Assembly: GCF_019397265.1 (NCBI RefSeq)
Contig: NZ_CP068985.1
Coordinates: forward strand, 3,824,501-3,888,500
Reading direction: 5' to 3'
DNA: 64,000 nt
Source of the DNA: Nonomuraea coxensis DSM 45129
Lineage (GTDB): Bacteria; Actinomycetota; Actinomycetes; Streptosporangiales; Streptosporangiaceae
The position numbers and the translations under genes were made by a program. The notes under the pieces were generated by a model. That model was not told the origin of the DNA. It saw only the letters and a program-made list of their open reading frames with translations, and ran no database searches. Positions 34,206 through 43,072 of this stretch are shown here, piece by piece; the first letter of the stretch is position 1; each line of letters starts with the position of its first letter.

Positions 34206-34997
34206 TCAGGCGCCCAGCCGGTGGGCGAGGCGGTCCAGCGAGGTGTTGATGGCGATGAAGATCGCCGCGATGAGGATCGCGGCCGGGATGACGTTGGAGA
34301 AGTTCGCGGCGATGCCGTTCAGCCCGCGGTCCACCAGCTCGTCGTAGCCGACGATGAGCCCGAGCGCCGAGTCCTTCAGCAGCACGATGAACTGGCTGAC
34401 CAGCGCGGGCAGCATCACCCGCACCCCCTGCGGCAGCAGCACCAGGCGCATGACCTGGTTCTTGCGCATGCCGACCGCGTACGCCGCCTCGCGCTGCCCC
34501 TTCGGCAGGCTCAGCACCCCGGCCCGGACGATCTCCGCGATCACCGACCCGTTGTAGAGCGTGAGCCCGAAGACCACCGCGGCGAAGGCCGAGATGTTCA
34601 CCCCGATGAGCATGTACGAGCCGAAGAACGCGAAGAAGATCAGCAGCAGCAGCGGCACCGACCGGAAGAACTCCACCACGGCGGCCGCCGGCACCCGGAT
34701 CCAGGCGTGCTCCGACATCCTGGCCACCGCGAAGACCAGCCCGAACAGCCCGGCCAGCAGCACGCCGGCCACGGCCGCGCCGAGCGTCCCGGCCAGGCCG
34801 GGCAGGATGAAGGTGGCCCAGACGTCGCCGCGCAGCAGCGGCAGCCACTTGTCGGCGGCCCACTGGTCCTTCTCGTCGAAGCGCACGTACACGACGTAGG
34901 CGAGGGCGAGCAGGACGAGCGTGACCGCCCCGGCCAGCGCCCGGTTGCGGCGCACGCCGCGCGGGCCGGGCGGCTCGTAGAGGTTGGCGTAGCTCAT
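34206..34997 (-). CDS. Glutamate-type ABC transporter permease (GluD-like)
   Basis: A 263-residue polar amino acid ABC permease of the His/Glu/Gln family. The HisM/GlnP signature region is visible: EFFRSVPLLLLIFFAFFG, LTLYNGSVIAEIVRAGVLSL and the EAA loop AAYAVGMRKNQVMRLVLLPQ. About five membrane helices are present. ATG overlaps the stop of the partner permease by four bases. With the other permease it forms the heterodimeric channel. Confidence 0.92.
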   Translation of the reverse strand: MSYANLYEPPGPRGVRRNRALAGAVTLVLLALAYVVYVRFDEKDQWAADKWLPLLRGDVWATFILPGLAGTLGAAVAGVLLAGLFGLVFAVARMSEHAWIRVPAAAVVEFFRSVPLLLLIFFAFFGSYMLIGVNISAFAAVVFGLTLYNGSVIAEIVRAGVLSLPKGQREAAYAVGMRKNQVMRLVLLPQGVRVMLPALVSQFIVLLKDSALGLIVGYDELVDRGLNGIAANFSNVIPAAILIAAIFIAINTSLDRLAHRLGA

Positions 34998-35662
34998 CGG
35001 GCCACCGCCGTCCGCCGCGACAGCCAGCCGAACAGCAGGCCCATCGGCAGGCACAGCAGCACGAACCCGGCGGCGAAGCCGAGGAAGATCTCGATGACCT
35101 GGTCCCCGTACGTCTCGATCATCTCCCGCATCCGCACCGACGCCTCGCTCACGCCCACCACCAGGGCGATGGTGGTGTTCTTGGTCAGCGCGATGAGGAT
35201 GCTGCCGAGCGGCGCCACCACCGCGCGGAACGCCTGCGGCAGCGTGACCAGCCGGAGCGTCTGGACGAAGCCGAGCCCGAGCGAGCGGGCCGCCTCGGCC
35301 TGCCCGACGGGCACGGTGTTCAGCCCGGAGCGCAGCGCCTCGCACACGAACGCCGAGGTGTAGGCGGTCAGCCCGATGCAGGCGAGCCAGAAGTTGTTGG
35401 TCGCGATGTCGTCGGACAGCTCCACGCCCAGGTTGGCGCCGACGCCGAGGCCGGTGAACAGCAGCACCAGCGTGAGCGGGGTGTTGCGGGCCACCGACAC
35501 GTACGTGCTCGCCGCCGCCCGCAGCGAGGCGAGCGGCGCGACCCGCAGGGCGGTCAGCAGCGTCCCCAGCAGCAGGGAGCCGAGCGCGCTGACCGCCGTC
35601 AGCCTGATCGTCATCCAGAACGCGGCGAGGATCGTCTCGCGTTCGGTCAGCAGGGCTTCCAT
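34994..35662 (-). CDS. Glutamate-type ABC transporter permease (GluC-like)
   Basis: A 222-residue polar amino acid permease with about five helices. Family segments are SVARNTPLTLVLLFTGLGVG, LTAYTSAFVCEALRSGLNTV and the EAA loop EAARSLGLGFVQTLRLVTLP. Its stop is coupled to the ATG of the second permease, and its start lies six bases after the stop of the binding-protein gene. The gene order A-B-C-D resembles gluABCD of Corynebacterium and Streptomyces. Confidence 0.92.
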   Translation of the reverse strand: MEALLTERETILAAFWMTIRLTAVSALGSLLLGTLLTALRVAPLASLRAAASTYVSVARNTPLTLVLLFTGLGVGANLGVELSDDIATNNFWLACIGLTAYTSAFVCEALRSGLNTVPVGQAEAARSLGLGFVQTLRLVTLPQAFRAVVAPLGSILIALTKNTTIALVVGVSEASVRMREMIETYGDQVIEIFLGFAAGFVLLCLPMGLLFGWLSRRTAVAR

Positions 35663-35667
35663 GCCGG

Positions 35668-36495
35668 TCAGTACCGCTCCAGCTGCGGCGCCTGCGGGAC
35701 GGCGAAGCCGGAGGCGCCGACGCTGGCCTGCAGCGCCTTGGTCCAGCTCCCGTCGGCGAACATCTTCTCCAGCGCGTCGTTGACGGCCTTGCGGCCGGCC
35801 GTGTCGTCCTTCTTCATGCCGATGCCGTACTTCTCGGTGCTGAACGGCTTGCCGACCACCTTGAGCTTGCCGTTGTGCTGCGCGGCGTAGCCGGCCAGGA
35901 TCACGTTGTCGGTGGTGATGGCGTCGAGCTGGCCGCCGAGCACCCGGTCCACGCACGCCGAGTACGTCCGCTCCTCCTGGAGCTGCACCTCCTTGGCGTA
36001 CTCCGACTTGACCTTCTGGGCGGGGGTGGAGCCGGCGACCGAGCACAGCTTCTTGCCGTTCAATGTCTCCGGCCCGGTCAGCGAGGAGTCGTCGGCCCGG
36101 ACCAGCAGGTCCTGCCCGGCCACGAAGTACGGCCCGGCGAAGGACACCTTCTGCTTGCGGGCGTCGGTGATCGAGTACGTGGCCACGACCAGGTCCACCT
36201 GGCCCTGCTCGATGAACGCCTCCCGGTTGGCCGACACCGTCTCCTTGAAGGTGATGCCGTCGGGCTCGACGCCGAGCTGCTTGGCGACGTACTTGGCGAC
36301 CTCGACGTCGAAGCCGGTGAACGCGCCGTCCGGAGTGCGCAGCCCCAGCCCGGGCTGGTCCGCCTTGACCCCGATGACCAGCTTCTTCTCGTTCTTGGCC
36401 TTGTCCACCACGGAGTCGTAGCTGTCCTGGCCGCCGCCGCAGGCGGTGGCGAGGACCATGACGGCGAACACCGCGTAGAGGGACCTTCCGAACAT
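35668..36495 (-). CDS. Glutamate-binding lipoprotein (GluB-like)
   Basis: A 275-residue solute-binding lipoprotein. A lipobox (VLATAC, Cys19) follows a short signal peptide. The mature domain has the family 3 pattern KLVIGVKADQPGLGLRTPDG, FTGFDVEVAKYVAKQLG and DLVVATYSITDARKQKVSFA, then GPYFVAGQDLLVRA. Two cysteines (in KLCSVAGST and YSACVDRVL) resemble the disulfide pair of GluB. It delivers glutamate or a related acidic amino acid to the permeases. It lies 13 bases after the ATPase gene. Confidence 0.92.
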   Translation of the reverse strand: MFGRSLYAVFAVMVLATACGGGQDSYDSVVDKAKNEKKLVIGVKADQPGLGLRTPDGAFTGFDVEVAKYVAKQLGVEPDGITFKETVSANREAFIEQGQVDLVVATYSITDARKQKVSFAGPYFVAGQDLLVRADDSSLTGPETLNGKKLCSVAGSTPAQKVKSEYAKEVQLQEERTYSACVDRVLGGQLDAITTDNVILAGYAAQHNGKLKVVGKPFSTEKYGIGMKKDDTAGRKAVNDALEKMFADGSWTKALQASVGASGFAVPQAPQLERY

Positions 36496-36508
36496 GACGT
36501 GCGCTCCT

Positions 36509-37252
36509 TTAGTGCGTGAGGATCTTGGCGAGGAAGGACTGGGCGCGCTCGCTGCCGGGCGCCGTGAAGAATCCGTCAGGGCTGTCCTGCTCGACGATCT
36601 CGCCGTCGGCCATGAAGACGACCCGGTCGGCGGCCCGCCGGGCGAAGCCCATCTCGTGGGTGACGACGACCATGGTCATGCCGTCGCGGGCCAGCGCCGT
36701 CATGACCTCCAGGACCTCGTTGACCATCTCGGGGTCGAGCGCCGAGGTGGGCTCGTCGAAGAGGATCACCTTCGGGTCCATGGCCAGGGCGCGGGCGATC
36801 GCCACCCGCTGCTGCTGGCCGCCGGAGAGCTGGGCGGGGTACTTGGCCGCCTGGCCGCCGATCCCCACCCGGTCGAGCAGTTCGCGGGCCTTGCGCTCGG
36901 CGGCGTCCTTCGGCCTCTTCAGCACGTGCACCTGGCCCAGGACGACGTTGTCCAGGACGGACTTGTGCGCGAAGAGGTTGAAGGACTGGAAGACCATGCC
37001 GACCTCGGCCCGCAGCCGGGCCAGGGCCTTGCCCTCGGCGGGCAGCGGCGTGCCGTCCACGCTGATCGTGCCCGAGTCGATGGTCTCCAGCCGGTTGATG
37101 GCACGGCACAGGGTGGACTTGCCCGCCCCGGACGGGCCGATGATCACCACGACCTCGCCCTTGGAGACGGTCAGGTCGACGTCCCTGAGCACGTGGTGGT
37201 CGCCGAAGCGTTTGTTGACCCGGTCCAGGACGATCAGGGCCTCCTGTGTCAT
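36509..37252 (-). CDS. Glutamate-type ABC transporter ATPase (GluA-like)
   Basis: A 247-residue polar amino acid ABC ATPase. Walker A is [18 protein letters not shown], the Q-loop [11 protein letters not shown], the signature [17 protein letters not shown], Walker [15 protein letters not shown] and the H-loop VVTHEMGFA. It is the first gene of the importer operon. The 104 bases upstream to the next gene must hold the promoter, but I cannot assign hexamers confidently. The neighbouring response regulator is a candidate controller. Confidence 0.94.
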   Translation of the reverse strand: MTQEALIVLDRVNKRFGDHHVLRDVDLTVSKGEVVVIIGPSGAGKSTLCRAINRLETIDSGTISVDGTPLPAEGKALARLRAEVGMVFQSFNLFAHKSVLDNVVLGQVHVLKRPKDAAERKARELLDRVGIGGQAAKYPAQLSGGQQQRVAIARALAMDPKVILFDEPTSALDPEMVNEVLEVMTALARDGMTMVVVTHEMGFARRAADRVVFMADGEIVEQDSPDGFFTAPGSERAQSFLAKILTH

Positions 37253-37356
37253 GCGTCACGCTCCTTGTCTCGGTCCGCGATGGCGTAACCGTAGGAGCCG
37301 CGTGTTCCCAGGAAGGGCTTGTGATCTTTCTGCTCAGGAATCGGGCCGGATCGCGC

Positions 37357-38196
37357 TCAGCGGGCCGACGGCTTGGAGCTCTCCGACGTCGCCCCGGACA
37401 CGCCGATCGTGTCCCGGTAGGCGCGCTCCCACTCGCCGCCGGCCAGCCAGCGGGCGATCAGGCCGTTGAGGTGGTCGCGGAAGACCAGGTCGTCCTTGCG
37501 GACGCCGATCCCGTACGGCTCGCGCCCGAACGGCTTGCCGACCAGCCGCAGCGCGTCGGGATGCTGCGCCTGGAGGCCGAGCAGGATCGTGTCGTCGGTG
37601 CTGAGCGCGTCCACGCGGCCGGACAGCAGGGCCGGCACGCACACGCTGTAGGTGTCCACGATCTCCAGGCGGGCCCCGGACACCTCGGCGCGCAGCCGGT
37701 CCGCGGAGGTGGAGCCGATCGCCGTGCAGACGGTCCTGCCGTCGAGGTCCGCCACGCCGCGGATGCGGGTGTCGCCCGCCCGGATGAGCAGGTCCTGGCC
37801 CGCGTAGTAGTACGGGTCGGTGAAGGTCACCAGGCGGGCGCGGGCCGGGGTGATCGAGTAGGTGGCGATGACCAGGTCCACGATGCCCTGGGAGATGAAG
37901 TTCTCCCGCTCGCGGGTGACGGTCTCGACGAAGCGGATGTTGCGTTCGCTGCCGGTGAGGTCGCGGGCCACCAGCCGGGCGATCTCGGCGTCGAAGCCGA
38001 TGATCCGCCCGGTGGCGGGGTCCTTGTAGCCGAACATGGGCTGGTCGAACTTGATCCCCACCACCAGGACGCCCCGGTCCCTGATGCGGGCCATGGTCGA
38101 GCCCTCGGGGAACGGGCCGGCCTGGCCGCAGCCCGCCGGCACCAGGCACAGCACGAGACACAGCAGCGCGGCGAGCGCATTCCTCGAACCGGTCAT
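37357..38196 (-). CDS. Second glutamate-type binding lipoprotein, operon partner of a response regulator
   Basis: A 279-residue family 3 solute-binding lipoprotein with lipobox PAGC (Cys23). The sequence VLVVGIKFDQPMFGYKDPAT, IIGFDAEIARLVARDL and DLVIATYSITPARARLVTF parallels the importer's own binding protein closely. It also keeps the two cysteines (RTVCTAIGST, TYSVCVPALL). No permease follows; instead the ATG overlaps the stop of the response regulator gene by four bases. It could feed the adjacent importer or present ligand to the divergent hybrid kinase. It lies 104 bases before the importer ATPase gene. Confidence 0.88.
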   Translation of the reverse strand: MTGSRNALAALLCLVLCLVPAGCGQAGPFPEGSTMARIRDRGVLVVGIKFDQPMFGYKDPATGRIIGFDAEIARLVARDLTGSERNIRFVETVTRERENFISQGIVDLVIATYSITPARARLVTFTDPYYYAGQDLLIRAGDTRIRGVADLDGRTVCTAIGSTSADRLRAEVSGARLEIVDTYSVCVPALLSGRVDALSTDDTILLGLQAQHPDALRLVGKPFGREPYGIGVRKDDLVFRDHLNGLIARWLAGGEWERAYRDTIGVSGATSESSKPSAR

Positions 38197-38879
38197 CTGG
38201 CTCGGTAACGGTGCTGGGGCCGGCCGGTGGGACCGTACCTCGGCCGGGTCTCCACCAGCCCCCGGTCGACCAGGTGCTCCAGGTAGCGGCGGGCGGTGGC
38301 GCGGCTGACGCCGATGCTGGCGGCCAGCTCGTGCGCCGAGACGTCCTCCGCGACGTCGGCCAGCGCGTCCAGCACCGCCTGCTCGGTGGCCGCGGAGATG
38401 CTCTTCGGGCGGAACGGCTGGTCGGTGTGGAGGGAGCGGAAGATCCGGTCGATCTCCTGCTGCTCGGCGAAGCGCCCGCTCGCCTCCAGTTGCTCGGCGG
38501 TGGCCGCGTAGCGCAGCAGCGTCTGCTCCAGGATGCCGGTGCGGGTGGGCTTGACCAGGTAGTACAGGGCGCCACGCTGGATGGCGGCGCGCACGGTCGC
38601 CGACTCCTTGCGGCCGGAGATCACGATGACGTCGGCCGGCGGCTGCTCCGGGCGTCTCAGCCGGTGCGCCACCTCCAGCCCCGGCAGGTCCGGCAGGTGC
38701 AGGTCGAGCAGGACCAGGCGTGGCGCGAACCGGGCGGCGGCGGCGAGCGCCGCGTGGCCGCTGTGGGCGATGCCCACCACTCTGAACCCGAGCACCCGGT
38801 TGACCTGCGCCTGCAAAGCGGCCGTCACGACCGGGTCGTCGTCCACGATGAGTACGGTGATGTCCCTGGACTGAGGCAC
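38193..38879 (-). CDS. CitB/DcuR-type response regulator
   Basis: A 228-residue response regulator. The receiver domain has acidic residues Asp13-Asp15 (IVDDDP), phospho-acceptor Asp59 (LVLLDLHLPDLPG) and the lysine in YYLVKPTRTG. The C-terminal half is a winged helix (AHELAASIGVSRATARRYLEHL, LVETRPRYGPTGRPQHRYR) as in citrate/malate-type regulators. The start is GTG. It is coupled to the binding-protein gene and diverges from a hybrid histidine kinase gene, its likely partner. Targets may include the importer operon next door. In Streptomyces coelicolor the GluR-GluK pair controls gluABCD, a useful analogy but not proof. Confidence 0.9.
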   Translation of the reverse strand: MPQSRDITVLIVDDDPVVTAALQAQVNRVLGFRVVGIAHSGHAALAAAARFAPRLVLLDLHLPDLPGLEVAHRLRRPEQPPADVIVISGRKESATVRAAIQRGALYYLVKPTRTGILEQTLLRYAATAEQLEASGRFAEQQEIDRIFRSLHTDQPFRPKSISAATEQAVLDALADVAEDVSAHELAASIGVSRATARRYLEHLVDRGLVETRPRYGPTGRPQHRYRAR

Positions 38880-38934
38880 CGCACGCTCCTCGCTCCATCT
38901 GACAGAGGTTCAGTGCAGCTTAGGTGGCTTTTGC

Positions 38935-38947
38935 TCGATAAGATCGA
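38935..38947. promoter_or_regulatory. Inverted repeat in the kinase/regulator divergent region
   Basis: TCGAT-AAG-ATCGA is a perfect 5-3-5 inverted repeat in the AT-richer part of the 156-base gap between the response regulator and hybrid kinase starts. It is short, so chance occurrence is possible. An autoregulatory operator is the natural hypothesis. Confidence 0.3.
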
Positions 38948-39035
38948 CTTTAGCGCATTCTGCTCACGTCGATCCTCCCACCGGCGGGTGATCCCTCCTA
39001 GTCTGGAGCCGGGTAAGGGGAGGAGACGGACGCCG

Positions 39036-41870
39036 GTGAGATGGCTGCTCGCGGTGACGGCCCTGTGGACACTGCTCGGGCTGCTGCCCTTGGCGCTGCT
39101 GACCTCCTCCAGCATCAGCCTGTCCGAGCAGGCGATGAGCAGCGAGGTCAGCGACCGGGTCAAGACCACCGCCTCGGTGAGCCGGGTCGTCGTCGAGCAG
39201 CAGATGGGCTCGCTCAAGCAGCTCGTCGTCGCCTTCGCCGAGCAGCCCCGCGTCCGCGAGGCGGTCAAGCACGCCGGCGCCGAGACGCTGCGCGGCTACC
39301 TCGCCGAGCTCAAGCGCACCCGCGACGACGGCGTCAGCGGCCTCATCCTCACCTCGCCCGAGGGCGAGATGCTGGGCGCCGAGCCGCCGAGCGCGCTGCC
39401 CCAGGACATCGGCAACTCCGACTGGTACCGCGCGGTACGCGACCGCAGGCAGGCGCACGTCTCGCAGGCGTACACGCCGACCATGCGGGACGTCTCCCGC
39501 GCCGTCGCCGTCGCCGCGCCCATCCCCAGCGCCGACGGCGAGCGCATGCTCGGCATCCTCACCGTCGTCTACAGCCTGGACGCCATCCAGCGCTTCGCCG
39601 AGGAGGCCGCCGAGGCCCAGAACATCCGGCTGCTCATCACCGACCGGGCCGGCGTGCTCGTCGCCGACCCCGGCAGGAAGCTGTACGCCCTCACCTCGCT
39701 GCGCGAGGACCCGCGGGTGGACGCCGCGCTCGCCGGCCGCACCTGGAACGGCAGCTTCCGCGGCATCGACGGCACCGTCCTTTCGGCCTCCGAGCCCATC
39801 CCCAGCATCGGCTGGACGGTGACCGCCGAGGTGTCGGCGTCCGAGGCGCTCGCCTCCGCCGACCAGCTGCGCGGCACCGTCGTCACCGTCGCCGGCCTGC
39901 TCGCCCTGCTCATCCTCATCGGACTCGGCATCCAGATCCACTCCACCCGCGGCCGCCGCCGCGCCCAGGCCACGCTCGCCCGCTACGCCGCCGAGCTCGC
40001 CGCCGCCAGGGACGAGGCGGTCAGCGCCTCCAGCGCCAAGTCCGAGTTCCTCGCCAAGATCAGCCACGAGATCCGCACCCCGATCAACGGCGTGCTCGGC
40101 ATGAACTCCCTGCTCATGGGCACCCGCCTGGACGAGGAGCAGCGCCACTACGCCAGCACCGCCCAGGAGTCCGCGCAGAACGTGCTGCGCCTGCTCGACG
40201 ACTTCCTCGACCTGTCCAGGATCGAGGCAGGACACCTCCAGGTGGAGGACGCCCCCTTCGACCTGCCGCGCCTGTGCGACGAGGTGGTCGCGCCGCTCGC
40301 GCCCCTCGCCTACGAGCAGGGCCTCTGGCTGACGCTCCGCCTCGACGAGAACGTGCCCCGCCAGGTCGCCGGCGACCCCGCGCGGCTGCGGCAGATCCTG
40401 GTGAACCTGGTCGGCAACGCGCTGAAGTTCACCGTCCAGGGCGGCGTCGACCTGCACGTCTCCCTGGAGGAGGGCGGGCCGGGCGAGCCGCGGGTGACAC
40501 TGCGCTTCGCCGTCTCCGACACCGGCGTCGGCGTCCCGCCCGACGACCGCGAGCGCGTCTTCGGCGTCTTCCGCCAGGTCGACTCGCCCATCACCCGCCG
40601 CACCGGCGGCAGCGGCCTCGGCCTCGCCATCGCCAGGCAGCTCACCGAGCTGATGGGCGGCGAGATCGGGCTCGACAGCGTGGAGGGCGTCGGCAGCCGG
40701 TTCTGGGTGCGGCTGCCGATGGACGTGCTCACCTGGTCCGAGCCGGGAGCCGGGGCGCTGCAGGGGCGGCGGGCCCTCGTCGCCGACGCCCGCCCCGAGG
40801 ACCGGGCGCTCGCCGGGCGCTACCTGTCCGAGGCCGGGCTCGCCGTCGAGGAGACCAGGGACGCCCGCTCGGCGCTGGTGCTGCTGCGCACGGCGGCGGC
40901 CGGCGGCAGCCCGTACGAGCTGGCGGTCGTCGCCCTCGACCTCGGCGCCGACGGGAGCGGCTCGCTCGCGCACGCCATCCTCAGCGACCCGCTGCTCCAG
41001 GGCACCAGCGTGGTCGTGGTCGTCACGCCCGGCCGGGCACGCTTCGCCTGGCCGGCCGCCGCCGGCGAGCGGGCCGTGCAGTCGATCACCCGGCCGCTCA
41101 GCCGCCGGCGCCTGCTCGCCGCCGTCGAGAACGCCCTCGGCGTCGCCGAGGGCCACCCGGGCGAGCCGCGCGAGCTCGTCCAGGACCCCGAGGGGGAGCC
41201 CGGCGGCGTGCGCGTCCTGGTCGCCGAGGACGACGAGGTCAGCCGCCAGGTGGCGATGCTCGTCCTCAGCCAGGCCGGGCACGAGGTGGACACCGTGGAC
41301 GACGGCGCGCAGGCCGTCAGAGCCGTCCTGACCGGCGGGTACGACCTGGTGTTCATGGACTGCCAGCTCCCCGTGCTCGACGGCCTCGCCGCCACGGCCG
41401 AGATCCGGCGGCGCGAGGAGACCCGCACCCCCATCATCGCGATGACCGCCGCCGCCATGCCGGACGACCGCGTCCGCTGCCTGGAGGCCGGCATGGACGA
41501 CCACCTGGCCAAGCCGGTGGACTGGCCCCGGGTGCTGGCCAGGATCCCCGAGTGGGCCTCCTACGGCAGCCTGCCGCCCGAGCTGGCCGGGCTGTCGCCG
41601 GAGGCGGTCGCGGAGGTGGCGCAGGCGTACCTGGCGACGGCGCGGCGCACCTTCGAGGACCTGCGCGCCGCCGCCGACGCCGGCGACCACGCGCGGCTGG
41701 AGGCACTGGCGCACCGGCTCAAGGGGAGCTGCGCGACCGTGGGCGCCACCCGGGAGGCCGAGCTGTGCCGGCGGGTCGAGGACCTGGCCCGGGCCGGGGC
41801 CGTCGAACGGGAGGCCGTCGAGGAGCTGGACGAGCTCCTCAAGGAGACGCCCCAGTGGATGCCCGGCTGA
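39036..41870 (+). CDS. Hybrid sensor histidine kinase with dCache, receiver and HPt domains
   Basis: A 944-residue membrane kinase. The first helix (residues 3-25) and a second near 285-310 enclose an extracytoplasmic dCache-like sensor with SGLILTSPEGEMLG, SDWYRAVRDRRQAHVSQAYT and ITDRAGVLVADPGRKLYAL. The H-box ISHEIRTPINGVLGMN contains His344. The ATPase N, G1, F and G2 boxes follow (NLVGNALKF, DTGVGVP, GGSGLGLAI). A receiver-like segment without a clear acceptor comes next, then a full receiver with Asp775 (LVFMDCQLP), and an HPt domain with His893 (LAHRLKGSCATVG). A phosphorelay to the divergent response regulator is likely. GTG 39036 is chosen for the GGGGAGGAG upstream. Confidence 0.9.
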   Translation: MRWLLAVTALWTLLGLLPLALLTSSSISLSEQAMSSEVSDRVKTTASVSRVVVEQQMGSLKQLVVAFAEQPRVREAVKHAGAETLRGYLAELKRTRDDGVSGLILTSPEGEMLGAEPPSALPQDIGNSDWYRAVRDRRQAHVSQAYTPTMRDVSRAVAVAAPIPSADGERMLGILTVVYSLDAIQRFAEEAAEAQNIRLLITDRAGVLVADPGRKLYALTSLREDPRVDAALAGRTWNGSFRGIDGTVLSASEPIPSIGWTVTAEVSASEALASADQLRGTVVTVAGLLALLILIGLGIQIHSTRGRRRAQATLARYAAELAAARDEAVSASSAKSEFLAKISHEIRTPINGVLGMNSLLMGTRLDEEQRHYASTAQESAQNVLRLLDDFLDLSRIEAGHLQVEDAPFDLPRLCDEVVAPLAPLAYEQGLWLTLRLDENVPRQVAGDPARLRQILVNLVGNALKFTVQGGVDLHVSLEEGGPGEPRVTLRFAVSDTGVGVPPDDRERVFGVFRQVDSPITRRTGGSGLGLAIARQLTELMGGEIGLDSVEGVGSRFWVRLPMDVLTWSEPGAGALQGRRALVADARPEDRALAGRYLSEAGLAVEETRDARSALVLLRTAAAGGSPYELAVVALDLGADGSGSLAHAILSDPLLQGTSVVVVVTPGRARFAWPAAAGERAVQSITRPLSRRRLLAAVENALGVAEGHPGEPRELVQDPEGEPGGVRVLVAEDDEVSRQVAMLVLSQAGHEVDTVDDGAQAVRAVLTGGYDLVFMDCQLPVLDGLAATAEIRRREETRTPIIAMTAAAMPDDRVRCLEAGMDDHLAKPVDWPRVLARIPEWASYGSLPPELAGLSPEAVAEVAQAYLATARRTFEDLRAAADAGDHARLEALAHRLKGSCATVGATREAELCRRVEDLARAGAVEREAVEELDELLKETPQWMPG

Positions 41871-41877
41871 GCGGGCG

Positions 41878-42918
41878 TCAGTCGCAGCAACTGCAGCAGT
41901 TGCAGCAGTTGCCCACCTCGCAGCAGCTCCCGTCGCGGAAGTAGCAGCGGTCCTCGCAGGGGCGGCCGGAGCGCCTGCTCCAGCGCGGACGCCACAGCCC
42001 GCAGGTGAAGAACGTCGCGACCCCCGCCGCCGACTTCCTGATCCAGCCCGGCCGCTCGTAGGACGCGGTCTCGGCGAAGGCGCGGTCCACGGCCCGCCGC
42101 ACCTCGGTGACCAGCAGCGCGTCCACCAGGTGCCGGTCCTCGAACGCGGCCTCGCGCAGCGCCAGCTCCAGCCCGTGGGCCGAGTCCTCGCACAGCCGCC
42201 GCGCCTCCCGCGCCGGGGTGGCGGTGACGGTCAGCGGGTTGAACGCGCCGCGCGCCTCGTCGTCCGCGCGGTCCTCGACCGCGTCCAGCAGGTGCGCGAG
42301 GCGGCCGAAGAACCGGCCCGCCTCGGCCAGCGCGGCCGCGTTGCCCGGCCGCCCGGCCAGCTCCGCGGTGTACGCGAACGCCGCCGCCACCGCCTCCTCC
42401 GTGGGCGCGGTGAGCGTGAGGATGCCCGTTCCCGGCCCGGCGGAGCGTTCCACGTCGAGCTGGCGGTCCACCGTGGCGGCCAGCGCGGCTGCGTCGAAGC
42501 CCACCCCGGCCGCGAGCCTGGCCCCGCCCTCCTGCCACCGGGCCGCCAGCCTCCGCCGGGCCGCGACCGTCCCGAACGCGGCCTCGCCGTCGGCCACGTG
42601 GTCGCGCAGCTTCCCCGCCGCCAGCACCAGCGAGACCGCCGCCGCCAGCCGGGCGCCGCCCGCCTGCGCGTCCACCACCTCCGCCGGGCGGAACCCGCGC
42701 AACGCGCACGGCCCCGCCGTCCGGCGCGGCCCCGTGCCCGGCGGGAGCTGGGCCTCGGTCAGCACGGACACGACCAGCGTGTCGTAGTTGGTGGCCAGCC
42801 GCGCCCCGTGCCCCTCCCCGTCACGCAACGTCAGGCACAACCCGCACAGGTGCGCCCGCCACGCCTGCATCAACGACGGGCAGCCGTGCGCGGCGCACGG
42901 GCGGAGAATTCCGAACAC
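41878..42918 (-). CDS. DUF5685 family protein with cysteine-rich tail
   Basis: A 346-residue actinobacterial protein of unknown function. The N-terminus FGILRPCAAHGCPSLMQAWR and HLCGLCLTLRDGEGHGARL is characteristic of DUF5685 and holds four cysteines that could bind metal. The middle is helical with an acidic HLLDAVEDRADDE motif. The C-terminus ends in CCEVGNCCNCCSCCD, preceded by more cysteines, about ten in the last 30 residues. GTG start is preceded by GAGG. It converges on the hybrid kinase gene with seven bases between stops. A metal-binding or redox role is plausible but unproven. Confidence 0.82.
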   Translation of the reverse strand: MFGILRPCAAHGCPSLMQAWRAHLCGLCLTLRDGEGHGARLATNYDTLVVSVLTEAQLPPGTGPRRTAGPCALRGFRPAEVVDAQAGGARLAAAVSLVLAAGKLRDHVADGEAAFGTVAARRRLAARWQEGGARLAAGVGFDAAALAATVDRQLDVERSAGPGTGILTLTAPTEEAVAAAFAYTAELAGRPGNAAALAEAGRFFGRLAHLLDAVEDRADDEARGAFNPLTVTATPAREARRLCEDSAHGLELALREAAFEDRHLVDALLVTEVRRAVDRAFAETASYERPGWIRKSAAGVATFFTCGLWRPRWSRRSGRPCEDRCYFRDGSCCEVGNCCNCCSCCD

Positions 42919-43072
42919 AAGACCTCACTCAGGGGATGAAGAATTCCGGCTGCCGCGCATCGTAGGGCCTGCCGCCGCTCCCCGGCATCCCCACCCTGGG
43001 GGTTTACCGCCATCGAAGTCGGCGGTCCGCCACCATGGTCGCGGTCCGCCCGCCCGCCTAGCGTGGTGCGGC

